Positions 42,874-56,351 of a DNA stretch of 64,000 nucleotides are shown piece by piece (the first letter of the stretch is position 1; each line of letters starts with the position of its first letter). The notes beneath the pieces are model-generated. The model had not been told where the DNA came from and ran no database searches. It saw only the letters and a list, made by a program, of their open reading frames with translations. The DNA is from Syngnathus acus. Its lineage: Eukaryota; Chordata; Actinopteri; Syngnathiformes; Syngnathidae. The translations under genes and the position numbers were made by a program. The stretch is taken from the NCBI RefSeq assembly GCF_901709675.1, contig NC_051097.1:7108039-7172038 (forward strand). The letters are read 5' to 3'.

Positions 42874-45800
42874 CAGTAGAAATAACGACCGTTCCCTTTT
42901 CATTGGCAACGTGCTCTTTTGTACATTCGACGCACACCGGACCCTGCGATAAAATTCCAAGCGCCTCGAGCCAGAGATAAATCGACGAATTGATTTTGCG
43001 AAATAAAAAATAAATAAAGCGGGCTGCTTAAAGGCGTAGCTGATCATCTTTCCTCTTTAAAAATGAAGCATGCCTCGCTGATTTATATTTCATATTGCCA
43101 CGCCGGATGCATAATACATGGTGGCTTGTACGCCTGTCAAAGGTTACCATTAGTTCAGTATAAACAGGGAACAATGTGTTATTATGCTCCTTTGAGGTGG
43201 CAAATATAAATTAAATAATACAATTACTCAAGTAGGGTTTTAATCATGGAGCCGGCAGAGAATACACGCTAACTGATGAGGTGTTGGCTGTCGCAGCTCA
43301 TCGTGTATGCACACGCACGCCCGCATATCCACTACATTAAAGCCTCGGCGTGCGCTCATAAAACCAGCCGAGTGTCAGCTATGATGTCGACGTGTCACTC
43401 AGTCATTAACATGTCTTACTAGTCATAATAAATCTGTGTAATGTGAGGCGGACATCTTTGTCTACATCCACATGACAGTATTTGGCTTTTTATGTGCACT
43501 CCAACTCAGTTTGTTTCATTTTATTTGTGCATGTCCATGACGCTCTGGGCTAGCGGTTAGCAATGATGCTTGTAATCACGAGCATCTAAGTGTCTTAAAA
43601 CAGCACAGTTGAAGTAAACGCGTCAAAGAATTTTCACTGATGTTTCCAAAACCGTGCGTGAAAGTCGAAAAACGTTATTGAAAATTGTTCCTCCTGGTAA
43701 ATAAATCAGATATTTCACATTTTGTTCATTAGAGGCCCTAAATGTTTGACCTCTGCGTTACTCCCGCCTCGTCACTGTCGTCGGGGTATCGGCGCACTAA
43801 GTGAAGTCGATTGATTCTTTGTGAGCAGTGAGGAAGAAGAGCGAGGAAGAGCCGAGCGAGCATTTGACAGCCGCCATCCATCAGTGTCGCGAGTTGACGA
43901 GACAGCAATGACGAGCCCACGCCCTCGTTCAACATGTGGCGTTTCTTTTTGAAAGTTTTCCGAGAAGCTCGTCTGTAAACATAATCGCTCGCATAATAGC
44001 TCCAATGCGAGGGAAAATGCTGTTATGACAGAAAAATTATAGGGAAAGCTTCAAGATGTTCTCCTCTTGGAGATTACAGGAAAAGTTCATATAGTAAAAA
44101 GTTTGGCCCATTTCTCACACCAACTTCCCATTATTTTCCATTTTGGGAAATTCATGGAATGATTAATCAAATTCCTCACACAATAAATTTCATAGACATA
44201 TTTTAAATAGAGTATTTACCGATTCCACATTTCTTAACCAGTTCATTCCATATTCAAGTCTCGCATTGGACATTTCAACAATTCAATTAATTCTACAGCG
44301 TTTCAGATTAGCATCAGCTCTCCAACATTCACAAGCAATTTCTACCGAAATTGCATTTTCTAGTTTGTATATAAAGTGGCGGTAAAATCGAATCACCTGG
44401 CATGCGTGTCTTAATTGCAATATGTGCCATCTGCTCCAACACGCAGTCAAATATAAACTCGCCGATTGCCTTCATCGCCGGCAAACGAGTTAACGACATT
44501 TGAGAGCTCGCCGTAGTTTGCTTCAAATCAAACCGCTCTTCATCCTTGAACGTGTAGCTGCCAGTGACAAATAGTCTTCACCGAGGAACCTCATCTCACA
44601 CGCAGACCAACAGACCTCGCCGAGTGATGGATGATGTGAAAAGCCTTCCTGCGGGTAATTGTTAGCAAACAGCAGATGTTTTACTGGCGAATGCGGAAAA
44701 CACAAGAGAAATTGCTTGGTTTTATGACTCTCTCTGACGCCTCGCTCGTTAGCGGCAACATCGACAAAGTCAGAAATGCATCCAGAGACTCGTGGTTATC
44801 AAGACATATGCGACGTGTGTCTTTGGGGTTGACGTAAAAAAGTATGTTGGGTTGAAAATATAAAATTAAGGCAGATGCGCCAAAAGGTATTCATTTTTAA
44901 ATGTCCCGTTAGGTTCGACTGAGGCTATTTTTGTTTACAAAAGTTTGATGCCGGAATTGCCTTTTCAAAAAACATGACCTTGATTATAGTTCCACCATTC
45001 TTTAAATATGTACGAGATCTTTAAACAATTGTCTGGTGTTTACAAAAAACGTTTTGTTTAAGACTCAAAATTATATTTCATGTCAAAGGTCAAATAAAAA
45101 CAGATGTGAGGTGAAAGACACGTACATTAGCGTCGTCTAAAAACAAATGATGTGTAACCATTGACAGGTTAGATTTGTCGTAGACTAAAAAGTCTTGGCT
45201 AACTTTTCCACAATCGTTTGGATTATACCGTCTTTCATCATGTTTTTTATTGCTCTTGTATTCTTTGAAATGAAGCAAGCGCTTTTCCTCTCCGGGTTTA
45301 CAGATTAAAAACCCTCATTAAACATGATGGACAAAAAGCTCAATGAAGCGACAAACAAGTAGCCTCTCTTTTGTAGCTAAGCTAATTAGCTCTCATCACT
45401 CACTTCTGGGTGAATGTTTGGAGCTTTTTTTTTCCTGTTGCTTCACAGGTTCTTGTCACATTTAATGAGTTATGTTTGTGTGTGAAACTTTCGCAGTCTA
45501 CAAACGCTAACGCCTGGCAAATTAGCAGCTCAAGATATGGCTAGCAAAGGAGGATGTCTTGGTAGGGTATGTTAAAAGTGCTAGTTGTGTTTTCTTTCCT
45601 CTCTACCGGTGCTGTTTCAATCACACAAACAGAAACAAACAAGCATCTAATTACATTGCTTTGAATTTTTTTTTTTTTTTATCCCCTCCTGAAACAAAAG
45701 GCTAATTTGGCTAATTACCAGCCTTTGCTAACTGCAGCAAATTAGCATCGCCACTCAGTGGTAGTATAAATAAAACAGTTTCAACGTAGTAAAGGTAACT

Positions 45801-48039
45801 TTGCCGAGGTCTCGTGCTGACTAGATTTGTGTTGCATGCTTCATTTTTATTTAATTTATCATACCCGTTGTCTCTGTGCCCCAAAGAAATTCCGAGAAAC
45901 TGAAACAGAGAAGAAAATGTTAGCATACGTCTCTCCAAATTAATCTAAAATGTATTAGATTTTGCAGACCTAGATGCATTTTAGGTCAATCAATGCATTC
46001 TCTCGGCAAGTTGAACTTTTTCCGAGGAGTGTATACAGTATGCTTGTGAGTATACGTGGTCCATCCTGACCTAAACAAACAAAAAAGAAAGCAAAGAAGT
46101 CAAGTCCCAAGCAGGTAAATTGCGAAAGCCAATGGCACAAGCAAGTCCGAACTGGACCGTTGTGCTAACTGGCCCCCGCCACAGAATTCCACAACTGGCC
46201 CAGATAAGCAGGCGGGATAGAAAGTGGAATATCTGTTACATAAAATATGAGTTTTGCTGCACAGCCTCCCGCTCTAACTTATCAGCCGCAGGGCACTGGA
46301 CCGTCGTGTCTCATCACTCCCCGGTTCTGGGACAGCGGGCCAAAAAGCAAACGCTCCCGACGAACGGAACAGCGATAAGGGGAGGGAAAAGTCTGGCCCA
46401 GGCGTCATCGGAATATTGCCTGTCTCTTGATAATGTCAGAGTGATTAGAGAGTAATTGCTTCTTAATACATTTCAGGTCACTCGCACCCTCCCTCCAGGC
46501 AAAAATGTCACCTGTTGCCGCCACCAGCTTTCAGCGAGGGCATGACGGTAAGCGATATGTGTTATGTTTGGGCTAATTGTTTCCCTATCTTACATGCAGT
46601 AGGATCCAATACTTTACAATTTGTTACTTTGATGCTAAAACTTTGCATTTTTGTTAAAAAAAAAAAACCACACATTTTATTAGTGTCAACCGGAAATTTG
46701 AACAATCTCAAAATGTTATGTTTGGTTTTCAAGTTTTGTGACAGGCAGTTTTTGTGTTTTAAAAGAAGAGAATTGTTGAAGGAAACTTTAGAAAAATCGC
46801 TTTAGAATTGTGAAGGTCAATTTGTGTGGAAAAAAAATCATGTAACAAATAAGAAAATGTTTTCAATTCAAGCCGAGGAAGAAAGCAAAGAGTAAGGCAA
46901 TGACGCTGGAGCCTCGCCGTCCTTGTAGCGTGCACATATTTGTGTGTGTGTGTGTGTGCACGTAAATGTGCTGACACGCATCACTCGTGCTCGGCACTGG
47001 CAGAAAGCCGATTAAAGACGGAATGTGGCAGGCTGCTTTCCAGCCACAATGTTCGATGTTAATTAGGCCGTGCGGGTTAATTAGGGTTAAATGATAATTA
47101 GGACGCGATTGAAAAAGAGGTAAACACAGCAAATCCACGCAATTTGTTAAGTGCGCAACTCCATCGTGGTCGTCGCCGGCCTCCCAGCATGCTTTGCAGG
47201 AAATGGGTCTTTGATTCATTAGTTTTTAACTCACCACATTTGTGTTTTATGATACGTTTCTGTGGTGTCAAAGGTAAGTTTGTGTCCCAAATCAACCAAA
47301 TGTATTTTCTTAAACGTCAAAGACACATTTTGAGCTAGCAACCTAGCGTACACAGTTTTTAAATGTCAACACTTTGAGGCTAGCCAAACAATGTTTTCAG
47401 TATAAATCAGCCTATTAATCAATCATCAAAAATAACGATTCATTTGACAATTGGTTAGTTGTTGATAATCGATTAATCGTTGCACCTCACCCTACTCTGT
47501 TTTTGTGGAAAAAAAAAAAACAATCTGAGTTTTTGTGGCTGAAGAACAATTTTGAAACTTTACTTAACATGTTTGTAAACATCATCATAAAATATTATTC
47601 TTGAATGAAGTCAATATAGTACATGTTTTTTACACGTAGGACAGGAAGGGGAGGGGGGAGGCGATGTCATGTTGAGGTAGGCGACAGGAAGGGTGACAAA
47701 CTGGAATTGATCGTCGTGTCAGGTCACGACCCTTGTAGCTGCGAGGCGTTTAGTATTCCGCTGGAGACGTCCGCCACCTCGCAGGCACGGCGTCGGCACG
47801 TGAGCGGAATCGATCGGCGCTACTGTTTATTCTCTCTTTACTTTTAATTAATGTTGACGCTGATTGCATCTCTTTATTAACACATGGTGATGAGGGCTTG
47901 CTGGATATTGTCGGGGGCACCTTGATAAGAACCCGGCCCTTATGTCCATTGCCTACCACCCTAAAAAAAAAAACATGAACAAAAACACCAACACGATTGA
48001 CAGGTCAGACGTTCAATGCTCATTGATCATCGCTGATTG

Positions 48040-48113
48040 GATTAGCGGCAGCAAGGGCGCATTAGCGGTTAGCACCCTTGCCTCACGGATAGGTTTGACT
48101 TTGCCTCCAATTA
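48040..48113 (+). mobile_element. Decayed SINE head fragment
   Basis: TTAGCGGTTAGCACCCTTGC, then CTCACGGATAGGTTTGACTT, resembles the tRNA-like head of the SINE at 18284-18645 (minus), which reads GTAGCACGTCCGCCTCACAG. Box B is degraded and no body or tail is recognisable. A shorter similar word (CTAGCGGTTAGCA) is at 43550. Confidence 0.4.
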
Positions 48114-50355
48114 ATTGTCGTTTGAAAAATCAGACATTAGCTTTACTGAATACAAAAATGTTTTTGATATTTACAAGTCGGACCCGACCCATTAATCAAT
48201 TAATATTGACCACTCAGCTCTTTTAAGATACGCAAAAATTGTTGTTTTTACTCACACGCATAAATACAAAAAACAAAAATGTGTTTCCAAGTAGGACCCA
48301 AATGAGTATTTTTTTTAATACATAAATTACAACATTTTTTTTTAAATACACAAATTACAACATAAGCCAAAGATAAGACAATCCTTCCATCGTTTGCGTC
48401 TCAGAAGGCCCAACGCGGAGACGTGGCGTGATCCCGAATGCGCTCCGTAATTCCAGGCCAGCGATAAGGTGTCAGATAAACATAATGGCGTTTGGAGGCG
48501 TGACGTTTTCGCTACCTTTTAAAAGATGGCACCACCTCTCGTCTCGTGACTGTGTTGCTTATTTTCCGAGCCGAGGCATGGTTGGGAATTTTAACCACGC
48601 TCCTTATTCACCGACAAGTTCTTTTAAGTGCGAGAGCAAGAGTGTGACCTGCATTCTCTAGAAGCTTTGACCACCCAGCAGGTACGCACACACACATGCG
48701 CACACACACTTCCAGATAAGAAGACAATAGATAATGCCAGCTTCCTCTCTGGCTGTGTTGTTTGCATGTAAATGCGCTACTACTCCCTCAATCAGGTCAG
48801 GATCCTGACAACACTTGTGACAACAAACATTTGCACTATTTGACTGCGACACCGGCGCACAATTCCCGGGAGGAAATTATAAGGTTGTCCTGCGGGGTTT
48901 TCAATCCTGTTGGAAAATATGATGTGTTAAGGCAACATGGGGCTGACAGCGACGGCCTTTTTGGGTCACTGCGACGACTCAAAAGAAAATAGTTAAAATT
49001 AGAAAAAAAATTATTTCAAATGAGGGAGAAAATTAGATAACATAAAATAAAATAAATAAATAAAAATGAGTAAATTGGTCAAAATATTTAAATAATTTAT
49101 TCAAATAAAAATGAATTCAAATCAAAAGAAATCAATACAAATGTGAATTATACCAAAAAAAAAAAACATTGCAGGAGTCTCTGCTACGTTCTGGGGCTGC
49201 TTTGCTACACCTGGCACAGGCTGTCTTGCATCAATCAAATCTCAACACAATCAAGATATTCGAGAGAGAAATGTGCTGCTCCGTGTCAAACAACTTGGCT
49301 CATGGATCTTGCAACAGGATAATGACTCGCAGCTAAAAACACCCAAAAGTGACTCGAATCAAAACATTGGACTAATCTGAAGTGGCCTTGATCTAAAACG
49401 ACCATGCGTAATATCAACCCACTCCTTCCCAAACCCGTCCTCTTACCGAATCTTCCAAGCATGCTCCAATCAAGCTATCAATCCCTCAAATCCGTCCATT
49501 CATCATTTCAACCAACCGTCCTTTCTAAGAAGCCATCTGTCATTTATTAGTCCACTCATTTATTCCCTCTAACAATCCTTCCATCCATCCAATCATCATC
49601 ATCCCATTCAACGTGTCCATCCGAGCGTTATCGATCTATCGCCTCCATTGCCGTCCGTCCACCCGCGCAGATTGCTCTTCTTTGACCGGCCCCCTGAATC
49701 CTTGACGTATTCTCTCGTTCTCTCTTATTCTCGGCTCTATGGACTCCATCCCGCGTCTCGGCCGCTTAGCTCGGATTGGCCCGCGGGCCGCGTCCATTCG
49801 TGGCGCTCGGTGCGTATTGATTGAATTAGACGGAAAGAAAAAGAAGCCGGGCACGTAGGAACAAGAGAAAGAATGCAATCTCATTCCCATTAGCGGCAGC
49901 GACGCTCGCACTAGTCTTTATTCAACATTAATTACTGTTCATTTCACACTCTGGCTCGTTTTCACCTCGCCGCCTCCACCGACATTCTTTGCATTAAACA
50001 CCCAAGGAAGTATCAGCAAGCAGTCAGGAATGAATTAAGCTTTTTTTTTTTTCTGTGGCCTGACAATTTTTATGGAGAGAAAGCGTCTGAGATGAGATTG
50101 TTGAGGTGGACGTTAATGCGGTGTCTGCTTGGCACATAAATGGAGCACCAGAGAAGAAGAAGAAAGACAATGACAGCATTGGGAAACGATTCATGAAGCT
50201 TTCCGTTGATCCCTGCTGGCTGTTTGTACATCCGCCGAGTTTTCACCTGCTTCACACATGTGACGCACGCCCAACTCAGCCCACGAATTGGTTTGGGCCA
50301 GAGACTTGCAGCGGTACAAATGGGAGAAAGTGTGTACAAATAAAAAAAAAAAAAA

Positions 50356-50394
50356 ACCTGAACTTGAAACCCTAAAAAGAGTTTTGAACCCTAA
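50356..50394. repeat. Degenerate CCTAACC-type repeat, patch 2
   Basis: AACCTGAACTTGAAACCCTA followed by TTTTGAACCCTAA; two to three units. Confidence 0.5.
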
Positions 50395-52148
50395 TACATA
50401 ATAATAATACAATAACTTCTTGATGGTCCAATTAACACAACATATGAGTTACAGGCATAACATTTGACTTTTTACTTTGCCCTTTAGTATAAATAAAGAT
50501 CTAATGTACGTATTGTGAAAATAAAATGTGATGATAAAACAAATCAGAAAATATCTGCCAAAGAAATGGCAGATTTCTGCCCTATTTAAAGGTGCCAATT
50601 AAAATGTAACTAAATATAAACTAGTTGCAGTGCAGATGTTTTTTTGCTTTACTGACAACATAAGAAGTCAAGCAAAGTCAAAATCCTCATTTGTGCTTTG
50701 CGCTCAGAGGTGAGGCGGGGGCGTTGTTCAAAATGAACTTTTAATATCACAATCGGCTGAATTTGTAACCATTTGCTGTTCTGTAGCTGGAGTCATTTTT
50801 TATTTGTATTTTTTTCTCTCAATTTTTCTTTCTGTGAAAATTCCTGGCAATTCTCCTTCTCTCTCGCTCCCCACGTCGTGGCTTTCGCCGACCGCCAGCG
50901 ACTGGCGTCACGAGTCATTAGAAACGCGTGACCTTCCGGGGAGAAGGTGGTGGCTAAGCAGTGATAAAGTAGGCTCGACCCACTCCAGAGAGCCGGGCGG
51001 CGGCGCTGTAATAGGTGCAGCTCGAGTCCACAGAGCCAACTAATGGTGCTGAACCTGCATGTGCCATTAGCCTCAGATAGAGACTGGGTGGGTGGCGAAC
51101 GAAGAGGTGAGGGAGGGAGGAAAGCGACACATTGAATGTGAGGACAAAAAGTAGCGGCAGGGATGATGATGCATGATGGGAAGTTTAAATCTCGTACAGG
51201 ATGTGTCATTAGTTTGTCACTGCTAGCGTCGAGATCTTGATGTAATGGCAGGTCATAATATTAGGAACACCTAATGAGCTTTAGTTTGGTCACAATCTGA
51301 CCTTGTGGGGGTTGATTTTATTTTTTATTTTTTTATTTTTTTGTCATGACTAAAATGTCCATCCACCAAAATGGCGTACCTGTATATTTTCTGGGTTTTT
51401 TTTGTGGGTCTACTCATGATAGACATGTCCACCAAATCTCATGTAAAGAAGTGAGACTTTGTTGTGGGGCTGGATTCCCAGAACATTCCCAGAAGAATGC
51501 GCTTGTTTGCAGTGGTTTGTTTATTTTTACCCATGTATGAAAGCCTTCACTTTTGACTGGCAGCTTGAAACAACTTTATTATTTCTACAGAGGCAGAATC
51601 GCATTGAGCCAGTAATAATCAATAAACAGAATTCATCCCAGTGCCCTTATTTTTTTCACGGCGAGATTCCGAGCTGTTGCAATATTCATCGGCGATTGCA
51701 GCTGCGATCCAAGCGCGTGTCGAAGCACACGCCCTTGCCGTTGCAGTTGCAAAGCCCCCAAAAGGACACGTGGAGCTCCATTGTTCAAGCGGCTCATTCA
51801 TATTGATTCCAGCATTAGGGCAACAAAGCCCACGCCGTGGACATGATAGACTGCGCGGCTCGGCCTTGCCGTGCAGCCGTCCGTGACAACCGAGGCGAGC
51901 TGCCCGGGTGTTTTGTACGGCGTGTTGCGTCATGCACCGCGACTTCCTTCAACCTCCAACAGCCTGCGGCCAGAACGAGATGAATCCATCTGAGGAATTC
52001 TTATGAAAAAAATCCTTTGAAACAGAAATGGACGTAGGATCCCCCCAAAGCAACATCAATTTAATACTAAAATAAATAAAACAACACTCCAGAATATAAA
52101 TAAATAGAATGTAAGGACTTAAATTGTTTTTGCCACACTTTTTGCTTC

Positions 52149-52212
52149 AATTTAATAACATTGTACTGCTCCTTCTGGTGTGCTCACCTTGGCCACATGG
52201 GGCAGTATAAAA
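52149..52212 (+). repeat. Duplicated segment, copy A
   Basis: Shares CTGCTCCTTCTGGT and CACCTTGGCCAC-like text with 52279-52342 at an offset of 130 bp. Confidence 0.7.
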
Positions 52213-52278
52213 GAGACAGAGTAATAAAGTAATGAAAGGTGAAGAATTAAATAGTTTGTATATCATGATTTAATGCTG

Positions 52279-52342
52279 CAATTAAATTAATTGTGCTGCT
52301 CCTTCTGGTATACCTACCTTAGCCACCGGGGGGCGCTATGAT
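52279..52342 (+). repeat. Duplicated segment, copy B
   Basis: Second copy of 52149-52212; ends in a CTCF-like CCACCGGGGGGCGC (52323-52336), which copy A has as CCACATGGGGCAG. Confidence 0.7.
52323..52336 (+). promoter_or_regulatory. CTCF-like motif
   Basis: CCACCGGGGGGCGC, 13 of 14 positions of the core consensus. Confidence 0.3.
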
Positions 52343-53100
52343 ACAGTCATACAGACAACCAAAGAAGAGCCACAAATATTCTTAGCGGCTGAATAAGCTG
52401 CAATATATGACCGTGGAATTATTTATTTGTTTATTTATTTATTTGGTCCCAACTTGCTTGTGAAGTAGCAGTAGACGTTTTATCTGATTGGGTTTGTGCT
52501 AATGTTCTAATTAATACAAAGCAGCCACGCTTGTTCAGGTCATGTGAGAGCTGCTTGTTTTGAGGCCGATGAAGAGATAGGTCTAAGCAGCAGGAGGTCT
52601 TACTCGGCAGGAAAATATGCTTGCACAATAGCGGCAAGAAAAGCCACTTAAGGGGCCGCAGTGGGTGTTGATGAGGGCAGATTGATGCTTTGCAACCCAT
52701 TTCATCAGCTGCATTACCCCCCTGCCCCCCCCCGTCACCGTGCTTGTCCACCCTCCGGACTCCCGTCAATCACACGAGCAGTTTTGTACTGGGACAAGCT
52801 TCGTCACGGGCTGGAGAGCCAGCGGCCAGGCCCGACTCCCTGGATGCTTCCCATTCAAGCCGCAACATGCGCTCTGATGGGCAGCGGCTAGTTTTCCCGA
52901 CGTGATGGCTCCGACATGTTTTATGCTCTTTGATGTCGTTCGTGCGCGCTTGTCCGTCGATGTTTATTTCAGGAAAAAAAAAACATCTACAGCCGGATGT
53001 TTGGGCTGCAGCCCAGATGCTCGGAGGAGCTGTGGGCGGGGCTTGGCCCTTTATCAGAGAACCATCATAATATCAACATTTGGAGCTAACCTGAAGTGAA

Positions 53101-53240
53101 ACTCTACTCCGAAAACCTGACCCAGGCTTAAAACCTGACCTCAAAACTGTAACCCCATATTGAACTGTTCATTTAAAATCCTAACCCTGTCTCGAAACTC
53201 TACTTTCAAAATAATTGAACCACTTCTGTTCCGAAAGTTG
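53101..53240. repeat. Degenerate CCTAACC-type repeat, patch 3
   Basis: Recurring words: GAAAACCTGACCC, TAAAACCTGACCTC, AAAATCCTAACCCTG, TCGAAACTCTA. Confidence 0.55.
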
Positions 53241-53791
53241 AATTCCCAATGTGAAAACAACATGATTATTTTTAGTAGCGACAAAGAAAAAAAAGTAAAT
53301 GAAGCATTTTAGTGACTTAAGAGCAGGTGTGCGCCGCAGGGTTTGCTGAACTTGTCACAACAGGTGAAAGTGGCTCGAAAGGCCTTTTGAGCCAAAAGGC
53401 GGCTCGCTGTCCCAAGCAACACCTCTGATGTCGCACCTCCTCCTTTCCTACCTCGTTAGACGAGCGGTTGGCACGCAGCAAGCCCAGCAGCGAATCACCG
53501 CTCATCTCCTAATGCAATTATCCATTGAAATCCCATTTTGACACCTAGATTGTTTGTCGTTTTTCTCATCGGCATCATCTCTCCCCGTCTGAGCGTTTGC
53601 CCCAGTGTAACCGTATCGCTTCTGCTCGACCATCGAGTATCTGTCCATCAAGCTGCAACCCGAGTGGTCGCCGCAGTGGCCGGCGAAAGATTGACACGTT
53701 TTATTATTGATGAGCACAATGGGCACGGACACCGTGTCTCCAAGCAAAATCAACCACGAGCGTATAAGAAGCAAACTTGCTTGATCCTATG

Positions 53792-53950
53792 ACTCATACT
53801 TTGAAACCCTACCTCCAAACCCTACTTTGAAACAGCTCTTGACATCCTATCTTGAAACCCTTAACCTAAATCTCAACCCTACCCCTGGCTCGAAACTGTC
53901 GATTTAAAAACCTTTATTCTGAGTTGACACCCTAATTTGAAACCCTAACC
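53792..53950. repeat. Degenerate CCTAACC-type repeat, patch 4
   Basis: The clearest patch: TTTGAAACCCTACC, CCAAACCCTACTTTGAAAC, CTTGAAACCCTTAACC, TTGAAACCCTAACC in tandem with irregular spacing. Confidence 0.65.
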
Positions 53951-54561
53951 TCATTAGCTAAATCAACATTTGGAATATTTGTGGTGTTGTGAAGTTGTAA
54001 TCTTAATCCTTAAATTGTTTGCAATGTTCCGTCCCACTTTCCTCCCGCCGCAGCGGAGCGGTCGATTGGTCGCCCGTGTTTGGGGAGGGCAGCGGTTGGC
54101 GTCCGCTTCAGACCGTCTATTAATAAACGGTCAGGGCAGGCTCGGCGCGGCTTTGCGCCTGATGGCGTCGCCAAATAGAAAAATTCCCAGACGTACGCGC
54201 TAAGCCTCGGAGGCGGCGTGTTGCTACGCTGCTCAGCTGCGATAATCATTTTCATATTCATCACGAGGAGAGTCAACAGCTTTGCCCGTACGGGTTGCTG
54301 TCAAGTATAAAAACATAATAATCTTTTATTTTTTTTGTCCATTACTACAATATTGTTACTAGGCGGAATTCATAGGGCTTGATTGCAACTGTCAGCCAAT
54401 CAGAAGATTTCCTTACGCTGGCCACACCCATTGAGCTTTTTCGTGAAACACGAACATGTGATAAAAAAGAATTATGATACATAATTGAACACCATCTCTG
54501 TATTAAATATAAAAAGGACATTGGTTGGAATGCTGCCACAAATGCAACCTGCTTATATTTT

Positions 54562-54580
54562 GGGTTAGGGTTAGGGTTGG
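54562..54580. repeat. Short telomere-like run
   Basis: GGGTTAGGGTTAGGGTTGG, about three TTAGGG units; probably part of the same repeat vocabulary read on the other strand. Confidence 0.6.
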
Positions 54581-55160
54581 CTTCCCTTCTTCTTTTTTTT
54601 TTCCAGAAGTAGATGAAAGCTTATTGGAATCATCTAGTGAGGATTTGAGTCTTGGCTTCTCCTGCAACCTCGGGTGTGGCTGAAGCTACCACAAGCTAAA
54701 TAAACAAACATGCTGTTTGAGCGTTCCGCATGGAAGCCCAATCTAATGAGAACACGGGAGCCGCTCGCACGCACGAACGCACACACGCACGCACCGCAGT
54801 CGCCAGCAGACGTCGAGTAAATGATGTTAAAACAGCAGCAAAGTGTTACTTAGCGCACAATAGCTTGCTTGTTTCCTGCTGCCTTTTCCGTTTAGCCTTT
54901 CTCCGCCTTCCCCATCCTCTCTCCTCCACCTCTTTTCCATCCTCCTTTTTTCCCTCCACCCTCCTCCAAATCTTCATCCTTATTCCCCACCTCTTATTAC
55001 TGCTCCTCTTCTTCCATTTCTTCTTATCTTTCCTCCCCTTAGACCTGTTCATCTTCATCCTACTCATCCTCCCACTCCTCATTCTCATCTGAAGGGAAGC
55101 TTTATAATGAAAGTGATCTTCAATACTTTATTCCACAACTTCATCAATGCTTCTCGTCAA

Positions 55161-55212
55161 GTGGAAACCTTAACCCTCGTTTAAAACCGGAACCCCGGTT
55201 TAAAACTCGACA
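55161..55212. repeat. Degenerate CCTAACC-type repeat, patch 5
   Basis: GGAAACCTTAACCCTCGTTT followed by AAAACCGGAACCCCGGTTTA; two to three units. Confidence 0.45.
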
Positions 55213-56351
55213 GTTAAATCACTACGAGCGCAAGCTGAGTAAATTTGGGTACACAAAGCTTCTTCTTCCTCCTCCTCCTCATCTTCCTCCTTTAAAAAAG
55301 AAAAAAAGCCTCGTGATGAAGATGCTTGCACTTCATGCTCGTTCATCGTCGGCGAAGGCCGCCGCCGGCTCCTCCATTAACGCACTTAATATTCAGCTGA
55401 CCGGTACCAAATGTAAAAAAAAAAAAAATCCCATTGAACGCGAGTGGAAATGAATTAACATCGCATCATGTCAGCACCTGAACGTAAAAAAAAAAAGGTA
55501 ATAAGGATGGATTGGCGGCCGGGTCCATTAGAGACAGTTCAATTGGAATATTTGATTAACATGCACACTGATGAATGCGAGAATATTACATTAAGAGCGT
55601 GGCGTGAATGCCAAACCGCTAGCGATCAAACATAGCCGTAATGGGACCGAGCGAGCTGCCGCGGCTTTCGCTCGACGTTTACGCGTCCCCTGCACTCCTT
55701 GAAATTCATCAGCACGTTATTCGGGACCCCCAGATTTAATTAAACCAATTCAGGCGCGATAGAAAAAGTGGATCGGCGCAGCGCCGTGGAACAAGGAGGC
55801 AGGCGAGGGAAGGGAAGGTGCTGCTGATAAAAGTACATACAGTCACGCGTGCATTGGCTGACGGTTGCCATGACGAGCTTAACTGGTGCAAAGAAAGAAG
55901 GGAAGAAGTCCTTGAATTAGGAGTGGTGCTTTAAGTTTTAGCACAAAGGAAGGTGGTTCTCTTGTGTAGCGTTGGACAGGTGGGGCAAAGTGACCTTTTG
56001 ATAGCTTGGAGGCTACCAAGTATGGGGTCGTTGGCAGGCGGGGTGAGCATCGGCTCATTTGCATGAAACACGACATGACAGTTTCTTAGAAATGCATTTT
56101 GTTGAATAGAATATATACAATAAACAAAAAGTGTAAGCATTTGCTGGGGTCTTTTTAGTTTGTTCACAAGGTTCGGGCAACAACAATAACATTAGTCACG
56201 AGCTGCCGGGATGACGAATGTTCCCAGGCTTCAACTGACTCAGCTACCTGGGCGCTTTCCAGTCGGGACAAAAGCCCCAAGACGCAAACAGATTCTCGTC
56301 TGAGCGTAAACTCCTGTAATGCCGTCCTGTCCGTGTCTTGTTTGGTCTGCT

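Larger units (their letters stand above)
38022..48039. other. Gene-poor intergenic DNA, first part
   Basis: No convincing coding exon. Contents: an (AC/GT)n stretch near 42119-42165, a (CA)n near 42277-42289, a degenerate CCTAACC-type repeat patch (42585-42816), a CTCF-like motif (42860-42873), a GT run near 46940-46958, and AT-rich blocks with many TAATTA words (for example 47060-47105) that could be homeodomain sites. An open reading frame at 39845-40020 ending in GTAAGT is discussed under findings. Confidence 0.5.
48114..56351. other. Gene-poor intergenic DNA, second part
   Basis: No supported gene. Contents: a 27-bp near-duplicate at 48307-48362 (AAATTACAACAT twice), A- and T-runs, further patches of the CCTAACC-type repeat, a duplicated segment at 52149-52342, a short telomere-like run (54562-54580), and a long C/T-rich stretch (54885-55090). 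Confidence 0.5.

Noticed and set aside
46120-46455. 111-codon plus-strand frame
   Set aside because: No domain, signal peptide or splice pattern recognised; composition like its non-coding surroundings. Two weakly similar words (ACTGGACCGTTGTG and ACTGGACCGTCGTG) 136 bp apart are not enough for a repeat call.
51030-51070. Possible REST/NRSF site (TTCAGCACC on minus)
   Set aside because: Only the left half-site is good; no GGACAG half at an accepted spacing.
50793-51209. 138-codon minus-strand frame
   Set aside because: Low-complexity ends and no recognisable motif; treated as chance.
54885-55092. Ser/Leu/Phe-rich open frame
   Set aside because: Product of a C/T-rich low-complexity tract, not a protein gene.
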